Shown here one piece after another: positions 54,926-63,444 of a stretch of 64,000 nt of DNA; within the stretch, counting starts at the first letter, position 1; every line of letters starts with the position of its first letter. A model generated the notes under the pieces. The model searched no databases. It had not been told where the DNA came from and saw only the letters and a program-made list of their open reading frames with translations. The DNA comes from VXNE01 sp965261535 (GTDB lineage Bacteria; Pseudomonadota; Gammaproteobacteria; Pseudomonadales; Azotimanducaceae). The translations under genes were made by a program, and so were the position numbers. The stretch covers positions 1-64,000 of the forward strand of contig OZ253469.1 of assembly GCA_965261535.1 (NCBI GenBank), written 5' to 3'.

Positions 54926-56091
54926 CGCTGTCCACCGGGTTCCACAACAGGGTTCCCAACAGGGTTCCCGACCAGGGTCCACGAGAGGAGTTCCGTACCA
55001 TCAATCTGCAACCCGAAACCTTCCAGACCAACGTAGTCGATCTCGCGCGCGGCGAGAATGCGAATGCTCGTTAGACCCAGGTTCTTCAGTATCTGGGCAC
55101 CGACACCTATTTCGAGCCACTCTGCCTTGCGCTCGCTTTCCCGCGTCGTGGACGCCGCATGATCCAGGCTTCCAAGCGGCACCCCGACAAAGCCGCTGCG
55201 CAGGTAAATCATCACGCCGCCGCCAAGGTCGTCGATACGGCGCAGCGACAAGTCCAGGAGGCTCGTATCGTGGTTCGATTGGGGCCCGAATATATCCTCC
55301 ACCAGTCGTTCACGGTGTATGCGAACCGGCACGCTGGCGCCGGGGTCCAGGTGTCCGAACACGAGCGCCAGGTGCTCGGCATCCTCGAATTTCGTCCGAT
55401 AGGCGTAAGCCCGCGCCTGCCCGATAGGCGTCTGTACCCGAAACTCGTGCGACAACTCGATCAGCACTTCGCGCCGCTGCCTGAACGCGATGAGATCTGC
55501 GATCGATATGATTTTGAGGCCGTATTCGCGGGCAAACGCCTTCAGTTCGGGAAGGCGCTTGACAGATCCGTCGTCGTTCACGATCTCCGCCAGCAATCCG
55601 ACCGGCGGGCAACCCGCCGCCATTGCCAGATCGATGGCCGCTTCCGTGTGTCCCGAGCGCACCAATACACCTCCGACACGGCCGACCAAGGGAAAGATGT
55701 GGCCTGGACGAACAAAATCGTCCGCACCGACATTGCTATTCGCGAGGGCCAATGCGGAATTCGCGCGCTCTTCGGCCGAGATCCCCGTGGACAAACCGTG
55801 CCTGTAGTCCACGCTGACCGTGAACGCAGTGGCCAGCGGCGCATCGTTGCGGGCCACCATGGGTTCGAGACGCAGACGCTTCGCGTCATCGACCGTCACC
55901 GGCGCGCAGAGAATCCCGCTCGTATGGCGAATCATGAACGCGACCTTTTCGGGCGTCGCCTTCGACGCCGCCATGATGAGGTCTCCTTCGTTCTCGCGAT
56001 CATCGTCGTCCACCACGACGACGAGTTCGCCCGCTCCCACGGCGGCGATCGCTTCCTCGAGGCTGTCGAATCCTGTTGCCCGGGCGGTCAT
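54697..56091 (-). CDS. ribBX: 3,4-dihydroxy-2-butanone-4-phosphate synthase with degenerate GTP cyclohydrolase II domain (RibBX), run-on C-terminus
   Basis: 464-residue frame. The RibB domain (1-205) is complete: VVVVDDDDRENEGDLIMAA, RHTSGILCAPV, HIFPLVGRVGGVLVRSGHTE. The C-terminal half is GTP cyclohydrolase II-like (LVFGHLDPGASVPVRIHRER) but the zinc-binding GSLRCDCG region reads GPQSNHDTSLL without any Cys, so that activity should be absent, as in RibBX proteins. Past about residue 385 the frame passes through a 12-bp repeat (encoding GNPVGNPV) and continues 77 residues antiphase through pdxA. The native stop seems to have been lost. Confidence 0.88.
   Translation of the reverse strand: MTARATGFDSLEEAIAAVGAGELVVVVDDDDRENEGDLIMAASKATPEKVAFMIRHTSGILCAPVTVDDAKRLRLEPMVARNDAPLATAFTVSVDYRHGLSTGISAEERANSALALANSNVGADDFVRPGHIFPLVGRVGGVLVRSGHTEAAIDLAMAAGCPPVGLLAEIVNDDGSVKRLPELKAFAREYGLKIISIADLIAFRQRREVLIELSHEFRVQTPIGQARAYAYRTKFEDAEHLALVFGHLDPGASVPVRIHRERLVEDIFGPQSNHDTSLLDLSLRRIDDLGGGVMIYLRSGFVGVPLGSLDHAASTTRESERKAEWLEIGVGAQILKNLGLTSIRILAAREIDYVGLEGFGLQIDGTELLSWTLVGNPVGNPVVEPGGQRCLTCRSSASRSETRRASARRCLSKRSPRLIAALRASSFMELAGRSIWARSSPAQGWITRATRTCAISTGVPRLGR
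54934..54981. repeat. 12-bp tandem repeat at the ribBX-pdxA junction
   Basis: Four 12-bp units: two perfect AACAGGGTTCCC copies flanked by ACCGGGTTCCAC and GACCAGGGTCCA. On the coding strand it gives Gly-Asn-Pro-Val repeats at the point where RibBX homology ends. Because the unit is a multiple of three, copy changes keep the frame open. Confidence 0.9.
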
Positions 56092-56169
56092 GGCACGCGT
56101 TGGATTTGCTTTGAGACCCCCAGAGTATCACTCTTGCTGCGGTTGAGTCTGAAGGATAAATCACTCTCG

Positions 56170-57660
56170 ATGGACGTAACGCGCGTGACGCTCGACCCTC
56201 GATTCGCGATCGGATCCGTGAGCCCACTGATCTACGGGGGCTTCCTGGAACACCTCGGTCGCTCGATCTACCAGGGCGTCTATGACCCGGATTCCACCCA
56301 TGCCGATGAAGACGGCTTCCGCGCCGATGTCGTTGAGGCCTTGGGCGAACTCGCCATGACCATCGTGCGTTATCCGGGCGGCAACTTCGCCTCCGGCTAT
56401 CGCTGGCGTGACGGTATCGGAGACAAGGCGTCCCGGCCGACGGTGCGCGAGCTTGCGTGGCAGAGTATCGAAACGAATCAGTTCGGGACCGATGAATTCA
56501 TCCGACTGTGCCGGAAACTGGATTGGACGCCGATGCTCACGGCCAATCTCGGCACGGGCTCACCCGAGGAAGCCCGAGATTGGGTCGAGTACTGTAACGC
56601 TCCCACGGGTACGCTGTTCGCCGACATGCGGGCGGCGAGCGGCTCTGAAGCGCCCCACGCCGTACCGGTGTGGTGTCTCGGCAACGAGATGGACGGACCC
56701 TGGCAGCTAGGCCATGTGCCCGCCGGCGAGTATGCGCTGCGCGCACGTCAGGCTGCCAGAATGATGAAAGCCTGTGACCGGAGCGTCGAGACCGTCGCGT
56801 GCGGATCGTCGAATCCGCGCATGCCGACCTGGCTCGATTGGGACCGCACCGTGCTGGAAAGCATGGGCGGCACGGCTGATTACGTCAGCCTGCACCGCTA
56901 TGTTGGCAATCCGGACGGCGACAGTCCGAGCTACCTCGCCATCGGCCGCAGCATCGACGAGCAGATCGAAGCGGTGAACGCTTGTTGCCAGTATGTTCAG
57001 GCGAGACTCAACAGTCGCCATCGTGCATTCCTCTGTTTCGACGAGTGGAACGTCTGGTACCGGACGCGAGGCGGCAACCACACCGACGGCGGCGGCAAGT
57101 TCGCGCCGCACCTCCTGGAAGAGCGCTACAACCTCGAAGACGCCCTCGTGGTTGCCGCGTTCCTGATGAGCTTCATCCGCCACGCGGATAGCGTAAAAAT
57201 CGCCAACCTCGCGCAACTCGTGAACGTTATCGGGCCGTTGCTGACCGATACAGACGCGCTGCTGAAGCAGTCGATCTTCTACGCCTTCAAGCTGTTTTCC
57301 GATCGCAAGGGCGGCATCGCCCTGTCCGCCCACATCGATGGACCGCGCTACGAGAGCGAGTACGGCGAAGTGTCATACCTCGACGCCGCCGTCACACTGG
57401 ACGGCAAGTCGCTGAATCTCTTCGCGATGAACCGGCATACGTCCGAGCCGCTGCCTCTTGTTATCCAACTCGGCGGAAACGAGATCGCGCGCGTCGACAC
57501 GAGCGAGATCGTGCACGCGCTTTCGCTCGACGCCCAGAACACCTTCGAAGCCCCCGGCACGGTCGTTTCAAAGCCGTTCGAAGGCTGGTCCACCAGAGAC
57601 CAGGTGGTCGTCGAGCTGCCGCCGCACTCCCTGGTCGCGACAACGTTTCAGCTCGCTTAG
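56170..57660 (+). CDS. Alpha-N-arabinofuranosidase, GH51 family
   Basis: 496-residue glycoside hydrolase releasing arabinofuranosyl residues from arabinans or arabinoxylan. The acid/base Glu is E173 in CLGNEMDGPWQLGH and the nucleophile E292 in FDEWNVWYRTRG. The N-terminus shows LIYGGFLEHLGRSIYQGVYD and RYPGGNFASGYRWRDGIG, both typical of the intracellular GH51 enzymes. No signal peptide is seen, so it is probably cytoplasmic and acts on imported oligosaccharides. The ATG at 56170 is used; a longer frame from 55159 is antisense to ribBX. No other plant-polysaccharide gene is nearby. Confidence 0.94.
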   Translation: MDVTRVTLDPRFAIGSVSPLIYGGFLEHLGRSIYQGVYDPDSTHADEDGFRADVVEALGELAMTIVRYPGGNFASGYRWRDGIGDKASRPTVRELAWQSIETNQFGTDEFIRLCRKLDWTPMLTANLGTGSPEEARDWVEYCNAPTGTLFADMRAASGSEAPHAVPVWCLGNEMDGPWQLGHVPAGEYALRARQAARMMKACDRSVETVACGSSNPRMPTWLDWDRTVLESMGGTADYVSLHRYVGNPDGDSPSYLAIGRSIDEQIEAVNACCQYVQARLNSRHRAFLCFDEWNVWYRTRGGNHTDGGGKFAPHLLEERYNLEDALVVAAFLMSFIRHADSVKIANLAQLVNVIGPLLTDTDALLKQSIFYAFKLFSDRKGGIALSAHIDGPRYESEYGEVSYLDAAVTLDGKSLNLFAMNRHTSEPLPLVIQLGGNEIARVDTSEIVHALSLDAQNTFEAPGTVVSKPFEGWSTRDQVVVELPPHSLVATTFQLA

Positions 57661-57732
57661 TATCGAGGCAAGCAAGGCTGCCTCTTAGAGGAAGCTCGCA
57701 TACGCCGCTTGGAGCAGCGTCGCTGCAGTCGC

Positions 57733-59100
57733 TCAGCCGCTGCCAGAGCTTACGAACTGTCGTAACCGCTCCTCGAAATCCCCGCTGCCTGTGAAGACGA
57801 ACGTCCGCCCGCGCTTGGCGCCTTCAATCAAGTCCAACTCCGCCAATTTCATGAGATCGGTGCGCGCGGTCTGGTAGGTGACGTTGTGGGACCTGCGGTG
57901 ACTCTCGATGGTATACGATGCGTCGGGGTGCCTGGACATGTGTGCCAACAGCGCCCGTTGTCGGTAGTTCAACATCGACGCCAGCCGCGATCCTCCAAGG
58001 AGCTGCTGGATGTCGCGCATTTCCCGAGCCTTGCGCGCGAGGTAGCCGTGCAGTTCGCTTGTCGAGCGAAGGATCACCCGCAAGTTATAGTCGAGGAAGT
58101 AAGTGACGTCGTTGTCATCGATCTCCGAAAAGACGTACGCACTCACGTACTGCGTGGGCGCCTTGCGAACGATAGTCGAGATTGAGAGAAACCCCGTCAT
58201 CCAATATCCCGATCTCGCCATCGCCCAGTAGAAAAGCGCTCTTGCGGCGCGCCCGTTACCATCCACGAACGGGTGTTCGTAGCCGATCATGAAATGTAGG
58301 AGCACGGCTCGCAGGACGGGGTGGATGAACGGCTCGTCGTCCCGTCCGTTGGCGAATTTGAAGAGCCGCACGAGCCGCCCATCGAGTGCGCACGCGCTCG
58401 GCGGCTCGTGCACAATAGTGCCGTCACGTTGATCGATCACGGTCACATTCTCCGAAGGGTGCCGGATCCGACCAACCTCATCTGGCTCCAACGTGTCCTC
58501 GGTGAGGATGCGATGCAGTTCCAGCAGGAGAGGCAATGACAGGTCCTCATCGGTTTGGTCGCGGAGAAACTCCATGCCTCGGTAGTTGTTGACGATCATC
58601 TGCTCGCTCTTGTCGCGGGGCCTGCGACGTGATCGCAACATTTCTTTCGCGACTCGGCGGGTCGTAACTGCGCCTTCCAATTGGCTCGACGTGATGGCTT
58701 CCTCGATCAACGAATTGACCAGATACCGATCGCGGGAACCGACGTTGACCAAGTCATCAGGCAGTTCGATGCGTCCGCCAGCATCCCGGTCTACCTGGTG
58801 GAGCATGCGATTCAAATATGCGGAGTCGGTGAACCCGAAGGACTGTCCGTTCTTGTCCTCCAGTGGCAGCACATGGCGAGCCGACAGTCTGGCCAATTTG
58901 ATAGCGAGCCACCAGTCCTCGCTGGAAAGCCCCTCCGGAGGCTTGCGATACCTTAGCTTCGACCAGTGAAGGTACTTATCTTTCGGTAGCTGCCCCGCAT
59001 CCGAAGATATCAGGCGCGAGATGTCTGGCCCTTGAGAACGGATGAGTTCCGGCAAGGCTGGGGGCATGGCGGGCATTCGCATCTTGGCACGGGATTGCAA
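57733..59100 (-). CDS. Fic family protein (class II, with winged-helix domain)
   Basis: 455-residue Fic protein expected to transfer AMP (or another nucleotide) to a target protein. The active-site motif HPFVDGNGRAAR is intact at about residue 280. The inhibitory helix motif SxxxEG is present upstream as SSQLEG, so the class II self-inhibited type applies. The C-terminal ~70 residues (SYTIESHRRSHNVTYQTARTDL and on) form a winged helix, suggesting DNA binding and autoregulation. Upstream is an unusually AT-rich stretch with a perfect palindrome. No separate antitoxin gene is adjacent. Confidence 0.92.
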   Translation of the reverse strand: MQSRAKMRMPAMPPALPELIRSQGPDISRLISSDAGQLPKDKYLHWSKLRYRKPPEGLSSEDWWLAIKLARLSARHVLPLEDKNGQSFGFTDSAYLNRMLHQVDRDAGGRIELPDDLVNVGSRDRYLVNSLIEEAITSSQLEGAVTTRRVAKEMLRSRRRPRDKSEQMIVNNYRGMEFLRDQTDEDLSLPLLLELHRILTEDTLEPDEVGRIRHPSENVTVIDQRDGTIVHEPPSACALDGRLVRLFKFANGRDDEPFIHPVLRAVLLHFMIGYEHPFVDGNGRAARALFYWAMARSGYWMTGFLSISTIVRKAPTQYVSAYVFSEIDDNDVTYFLDYNLRVILRSTSELHGYLARKAREMRDIQQLLGGSRLASMLNYRQRALLAHMSRHPDASYTIESHRRSHNVTYQTARTDLMKLAELDLIEGAKRGRTFVFTGSGDFEERLRQFVSSGSG

Positions 59101-59122
59101 CGCGTTCGTTCGAATGTAAATT

Positions 59123-59151
59123 AAATACTAATATATTTCAAATTAGTATTT
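59123..59151. promoter_or_regulatory. AT-rich inverted repeat upstream of fic
   Basis: AAATACTAAT and ATTAGTATTT form a perfect 10-bp inverted repeat with a 9-bp spacer, 22 bp before the fic start, in AT-rich DNA very unlike its surroundings. It is a good candidate operator, perhaps for the winged-helix domain of the Fic protein itself. A weak bidirectional terminator is less likely because it has no GC stem. Confidence 0.5.
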
Positions 59152-59221
59152 TTGCGTCGATCATTGAAAGCCCCAATGCGCTATGCACTCGAAGCATTTC
59201 AAAGGCGAGCGTTGCGAAGTG

Positions 59222-60418
59222 TCAGATGGCGCCCTGTTCCTTCAAAGCCTGCACGTCCTGTTCGCTGTGGCCGAGAAACTCGCCGTATATGGCCAGGCTG
59301 TCCTGTCCGAGTGCGCGCGGCAGGTGCGGCGTCGGCGGCTCCACATCCCGCATTCGCAGCGGCGTCGTCGGCAAGACGACTTCGCCGAACGTTGGATGGT
59401 GGATCCTGTGGAGTGCGCCGCGCGCGTGCAGGTGCGGGTCGTTCACCACCTCGTCCAAAGACTGCACGGGCGCGCAGGGCACGCCGGAGGATTGGCAAAG
59501 TCGGAATACCTCATCCTTGGTCAGGCTCGATGTCCATTCCTCGACGATGGCATCCGTCTCTTCCATGTGCTCGCTGCGCGTCTTCTTGTCCGCGAATCGG
59601 GGGTCGCCCACGAGTTCCTCGCGGCCCATGACCTCGGCGAGTTTGCGCCAGTGCCCATCCCGAACGCAGATAATCGCGACATGGCCGTCGGACGTTGGAT
59701 ATAGGTTGTATGGGGCAACCCCGAGCGCCTGGTGTCGATTCCCCGTGCGTGGCGGATTACCGCCGAAGCGGTAGTAGGCGCCCAACGCCGAGGCTAGCGT
59801 CGGCAACACGGAATCCTGCATGGATACGTCGATGACGGCGCCCTTTCCGGTCTGCTCTCGGCGATAGAGCGCCGAGACGATGGTGGCATAAAGGTGGATG
59901 CCACCCAGCATGTCGCAAAGGGCCGGTCCCGACTTCAATGGCGGCTCGCCTTCGTTGCCGGTGATACTGACGACGCCGCTCATGGCCTGCACCGTGATGT
60001 CCATGGCCAGGTAGTCCCGATGTGGACCGCTGCTTCCGTATCCGGTCGAAGCGGCGTAGATCAGCCGGGGATTTTCTCGCAGCAAAGCGTCCGCGCCGAC
60101 GCCAAACTTGTCCATCGTGCCCGGACGGAAATTCTCCAACAGAACGTCCGCATGCCTCGCCAGAGCTACAAGCAGTTCACGCCCCGCTTCCGACTTGAGG
60201 TTCAGCGTGATGGTTTCCTTCAGCCCGTTCAGCATGGTGAACGGAAAGCTCTCCGAACCCGTAGCGCCACGCAATCCCTCCCCCAGGGGGGATTCGACCT
60301 TGATGACCCGGGCGCCGGCCATCGACAACAGATGGCCGCAATAGGGACCATTGTAGATTTGACCGAAGTCGAGGACCGTCACGCCCTCAAGCGGCTGTTC
60401 ACCCACGTGTTGCTCCAT
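59222..60418 (-). CDS. CaiB/BaiF (class III) CoA-transferase family protein
   Basis: 398-residue family III CoA-transferase, moving CoA between carboxylic acids. The N-terminus has VTVLDFGQIYNGPYCGHLL and ARVIKVESP. The catalytic Asp is in YLAMDITVQAMSG, equivalent to the nucleophile of formyl-CoA transferase. A GQDS-type C-terminal motif (LGQDSLAIYGEFLG) is present. Substrates are not predictable. It stands alone between fic and tRNA-Arg, same strand as fic but with the palindromic fic control region and 121 bp between. Confidence 0.93.
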   Translation of the reverse strand: MEQHVGEQPLEGVTVLDFGQIYNGPYCGHLLSMAGARVIKVESPLGEGLRGATGSESFPFTMLNGLKETITLNLKSEAGRELLVALARHADVLLENFRPGTMDKFGVGADALLRENPRLIYAASTGYGSSGPHRDYLAMDITVQAMSGVVSITGNEGEPPLKSGPALCDMLGGIHLYATIVSALYRREQTGKGAVIDVSMQDSVLPTLASALGAYYRFGGNPPRTGNRHQALGVAPYNLYPTSDGHVAIICVRDGHWRKLAEVMGREELVGDPRFADKKTRSEHMEETDAIVEEWTSSLTKDEVFRLCQSSGVPCAPVQSLDEVVNDPHLHARGALHRIHHPTFGEVVLPTTPLRMRDVEPPTPHLPRALGQDSLAIYGEFLGHSEQDVQALKEQGAI

Positions 60419-60483
60419 GTCAGTAACGTACAGCAGTATGCCACGAAGCGCCGCGAGCTCGCCGGAAGGTCGTCCGGCCCGCG

Positions 60484-60489
60484 TATAAT
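60484..60489 (+). promoter_or_regulatory. -10 element of tRNA-Arg
   Basis: A perfect TATAAT lies 11 bp before the mature tRNA-Arg 5' end. No good -35 hexamer is visible at 16-18 bp spacing in the GC-rich upstream sequence. Confidence 0.5.
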
Positions 60490-60500
60490 TGCTCGCTCAC

Positions 60501-60577
60501 GCACCCGTAGCTCAACTGGATAGAGCACCAGGCTTCGAACCTGGGGGTTCGGGGTTCGAGTCCCTGCGGGTGCGCCA
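60501..60577 (+). tRNA. tRNA-Arg(UCG)
   Basis: 77-nt tRNA with acceptor stem GCACCCG/CGGGTGC, discriminator G and encoded CCA. The anticodon arm is CCAGG-CTTCGAA-CCTGG, giving anticodon UCG for CGA codons. The T arm reads CGGGG-TTCGAGT-CCCTG, with one weak pair. The D arm GCTC-AACTGGATA-GAGC is normal. It is convergent with the nucleoside phosphorylase gene. Confidence 0.95.
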
Positions 60578-60587
60578 ATTGCGCGTA

Positions 60588-61358
60588 TCACGCGTTGTCG
60601 AGCACGTCGTTGGCTCCGTTAGCCAGGAAGGCGCCCAGCAAACGCTTGAGGTCGGCGGCGGCACGTTCCAAGGCGGCCTCGATCTGCGCGCCCGTTATCG
60701 GACCCTCTCCCCTTCCCGCCGCCGCGTTGACGACGAGACATACGCCCGCATAGGGGATGCCCAATTCCCTCGCCAATGCGGTCTCCGGCATGGCAGTCAT
60801 TCCGACGACGGTGCAGCCATCACGCTCCATGCGGTCGATCTCGGCAGCGGTTTCAAGCCTTGGCCCCTGTACGCACCCATATATGCCGCGTCGATGCAGC
60901 TCGCCCGCGAGACCGCATCCGTCGGCGGCCGAGATCAATGCCAGGCGCACACGGTCATCGAAGGGCCGCGTGAAGTCGATGTGCCGAATCTCGCCAACCT
61001 CGACGTAGGTGTGAGGACGCCCCCAGGTGTAGTCGATGATCTGGTGTGGAATCAGGAGGTCCCCATCGGGTAGACCCGGCGCGATCGCGCCCACGGCGTA
61101 GGTGGCCACGACCGCATCCACCCCAAGTTCGTTTATCAGCCACATGTTCGCGCGATAGTTGATCAGGTGCGGCGCGGTTTCCGGGGGCTTTCCGTGGCGT
61201 GGCAGAAAGAGGACTTCTCCCGAAACCGTCGAGGCTACTTCGGGGATGGCCGAGGCGGCGCCGTAGGGCGTCTCCGCCGACTCGGCGGCGGGTTGCCAGC
61301 GCAGACCGACGCCGGTCAGCCGTTGACTTCCTGTGCCGCCGAGTATCGCCAGTTTCAC
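60588..61358 (-). CDS. S-methyl-5'-thioinosine phosphorylase (MTAP/PNP family)
   Basis: 256-residue nucleoside phosphorylase. Key segments are KLAILGGTGSQ, FLPRHGKP, INYRANMWLINELGVD, IYGCVQGPRLETAAEI and VVGMTAMPETALARELG. This form resembles the Pseudomonas enzyme that splits methylthioinosine rather than methylthioadenosine, giving hypoxanthine and methylthioribose-1-phosphate; family-level discrimination is uncertain. The overlap with the upstream hypoxanthine phosphoribosyltransferase gene (4 bp) supports this, because that enzyme would salvage the hypoxanthine. Confidence 0.88.
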   Translation of the reverse strand: MKLAILGGTGSQRLTGVGLRWQPAAESAETPYGAASAIPEVASTVSGEVLFLPRHGKPPETAPHLINYRANMWLINELGVDAVVATYAVGAIAPGLPDGDLLIPHQIIDYTWGRPHTYVEVGEIRHIDFTRPFDDRVRLALISAADGCGLAGELHRRGIYGCVQGPRLETAAEIDRMERDGCTVVGMTAMPETALARELGIPYAGVCLVVNAAAGRGEGPITGAQIEAALERAAADLKRLLGAFLANGANDVLDNA

Positions 61359-61939
61359 TCTGGCATCTCTGCATCGCGGGGAAGCGCGTAGATGCCGCCA
61401 AGATTTCGAAACCAGCCGCCAAAATCCATCCCGCAGCCGATCAGATAGCGATCAGGTGCATCGAGCGCCACATAGTCCGCTCTGAACGTCCTTCCCGGAA
61501 CCTCCTTGTTGACAAGCACGGCTGTACGGACCTGCGCCGCGCCCGCTTGCGCGACCCTCGCCGCGATCTCCTCCAGCGTGGTTCCCCGATCCAGGACATC
61601 GTCCGCCAGCACAACCGTTCGGTCGGTGACATCGCGCGCCACATCGACACGCACTTCAAGGTTGCCGCGGCGAGGCGTCCTGAGCGTGCCGGACACCGCC
61701 GCTCCACCCCGATAACGCATGGCGTGGACATAGTCCAATTCGAGCGGGAACGCGAAGCGTCGCATCAGCGCCGCCGCAAATGGCAGCCCGCCGTTCATCA
61801 CGCATACCAGGATCGGGCGCGCATCCCGTAAATCAAGCGCCATCCGCACCGCCAATCGGTCGATGGCGAATTCGACCTCCGCCTCGTCGTACAGGCGCTC
61901 CGCCTGCCGGAGGATGTCTGGCGGGCTGACGATGGACAT
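61355..61939 (-). CDS. hpt: Hypoxanthine-guanine phosphoribosyltransferase family protein
   Basis: 194-residue type I phosphoribosyltransferase turning hypoxanthine or guanine into IMP or GMP. The PRPP loop is VVLADDVLDRGTTLEEI, and ILVCVMNGGLPFAAALM, LDYVHAMRYRGG and LIGCGMDFGGWFRNL are typical of the family. It is the first gene of a two-gene salvage operon with the methylthioinosine phosphorylase. Confidence 0.92.
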   Translation of the reverse strand: MSIVSPPDILRQAERLYDEAEVEFAIDRLAVRMALDLRDARPILVCVMNGGLPFAAALMRRFAFPLELDYVHAMRYRGGAAVSGTLRTPRRGNLEVRVDVARDVTDRTVVLADDVLDRGTTLEEIAARVAQAGAAQVRTAVLVNKEVPGRTFRADYVALDAPDRYLIGCGMDFGGWFRNLGGIYALPRDAEMPE

Positions 61940-61976
61940 GCCAGTCGGCCGTCTCGAGGAGAAGCCGCTGCGGCGA

Positions 61977-62681
61977 CTAGGTCACCGTAAACGTGATCTT
62001 GCCGAGCACGCCGTAGTCCGCCACATATTCTCCCGGCTGCGCCAGATGGATTCCGCCGACTGCGCCGGTGATCATCAACATTCCGTCTGCCAGCGGCCGC
62101 CCCAGTTCCCGCGCCAGCGACGTCATCCACTTCAACGCCGGAAGGGGACCGCCGAGCGCCTCTTTCAGAGTCGCGTGCGTTACAGTCTCGCCGTCCCGGG
62201 TCAGCGTTACCTCAAGGTCTTCATAGTCGTCGCGTAACTCCCCCTGCTCCCCGGTAATGAACCGGTCGGCGGCGATGTTGCAGGCGACCATGTTGATCCC
62301 GTTGGCGTCCGCCGAGCTCGCGAATGCGGCGCGAGGAACCTCGATCACCGGACCCGCTGTCCTGGGAGCGCCGTCGGCGTCGATCACCAGGCCGATCTCG
62401 CATTCGAGACTGACCCCGGGACCGCTCGCGAAGGACGCGCCGGATTGCAGCCGACCCGACTCGTACAGCGCGCCGATGAGCGGATGATCGATGCCGAACT
62501 GCGCTTGACCGGCCGGTGCCGTAAGACCAGCCTTGTAGCCCGCGATGGCGTCTCCAGCCACCGCCCGAACGAGTTTTGCCTGCATGGCGTAAGCATCGTT
62601 CAACGTCAGGTTGGCGGGCATGGGCGGAAGCGTGGTCCGATCCTTGATTGCCCGCGCCAGACTTTCCACAAGTTCGCTCAC
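61977..62681 (-). CDS. 2-keto-4-pentenoate hydratase / FAH family protein
   Basis: 234-residue member of the fumarylacetoacetate hydrolase superfamily, closest in pattern to MhpD/DmpE-type hydratases. Segments include AYAMQAKLVRAVAGDAIAGY, IGALYESGRL, CEIGLVIDADG (metal-binding acidic residues) and GEYVADYGVLGKITFTV. The GTG at 62681, preceded by AAAGGAGG, is a much better start than the ATG at 62714. No catechol meta-cleavage genes are adjacent, so the physiological substrate is open. Confidence 0.85.
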   Translation of the reverse strand: MSELVESLARAIKDRTTLPPMPANLTLNDAYAMQAKLVRAVAGDAIAGYKAGLTAPAGQAQFGIDHPLIGALYESGRLQSGASFASGPGVSLECEIGLVIDADGAPRTAGPVIEVPRAAFASSADANGINMVACNIAADRFITGEQGELRDDYEDLEVTLTRDGETVTHATLKEALGGPLPALKWMTSLARELGRPLADGMLMITGAVGGIHLAQPGEYVADYGVLGKITFTVT

Positions 62682-62788
62682 GGGTTCCTCCTTTACAGAT
62701 GTTTCGCCGGGCATGATAGCCGCCCGCGCGGCGGCGGGGAGGAAAAATCGGTCGGCTGGGACTTGAGGGGGCTAGCGCCGCCAATCTC

Positions 62789-63355
62789 CTAGATTGCGTT
62801 CGTGTCCCGCAGTCGCGCCCACTCCATCTTGAACCACGGCGTATAACTTTCCGGATCTTCGTGGAACGCGTGATCCAGATCGCCCGGGTCAATCCAGCGC
62901 CAAGCCGCTATCTCAGCTGTGTTGACTACCGGAGTCGCATCGGTGCGACCGACGTAAACCCAGCACAATTCGTATTCTGTCCCGATGTCTTCGAACGCGG
63001 CGCGGTATTCGAACTTGTAGACGAACTCCACGGCGGCGTCGATACCCAGTTCCTGCTCGAGTCGGCGAGCCACGGCTTCATCCATCTGCTCTCCCGCGCG
63101 CGGGTGCGAGCAACAGCTATTCGACCAGAATCCGGGCCACAGTCTCTTGTCCCGGTGGCGCTGCTGCAGCAGCAGTTCCCCGGACCCGTTGAGCACAAAC
63201 ACCGAGAACGCGCGATGCAGCACGCCGTCGCCATCGTGGCAAGCCCACTTGTCGAGAAAACCCAGCGGCTCGTCGGAATGGTTCACCCGGATCAGCGGCT
63301 CGGAATCGGACGAGACGATCTGGTGCTTGGTGGGGCGGTTGGTCACGACGGCCAT
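62789..63355 (-). CDS. idi: Isopentenyl-diphosphate delta-isomerase, type I
   Basis: 188-residue Nudix-fold isomerase converting IPP and DMAPP. Conserved features are HRAFSVFVLNGSGELLLQQR, KRLWPGFWSNSCCSHPRAGE (catalytic Cys and metal ligands), ARRLEQELGI and EYELCWVYVGR with the active-site Glu. I choose the Met at 63355; the open frame to 63484 would add 43 unsupported residues and overlap the divergent hydrolase gene. An isolated isoprenoid gene. Confidence 0.93.
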   Translation of the reverse strand: MAVVTNRPTKHQIVSSDSEPLIRVNHSDEPLGFLDKWACHDGDGVLHRAFSVFVLNGSGELLLQQRHRDKRLWPGFWSNSCCSHPRAGEQMDEAVARRLEQELGIDAAVEFVYKFEYRAAFEDIGTEYELCWVYVGRTDATPVVNTAEIAAWRWIDPGDLDHAFHEDPESYTPWFKMEWARLRDTNAI

Positions 63356-63444
63356 TCTAGCCGAAGGCGGCACGCACGACTCCCCCGGCACTCGCGCCGC
63401 GTGGATAATCGTCCACGGGGACCATCCACCAGAGGAACCAAGAT

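Noticed and set aside
55159..56169. 337-residue N-terminal extension of the GH51 protein
   Set aside because: It is antisense to ribBX, and family homology begins right after the ATG at 56170.
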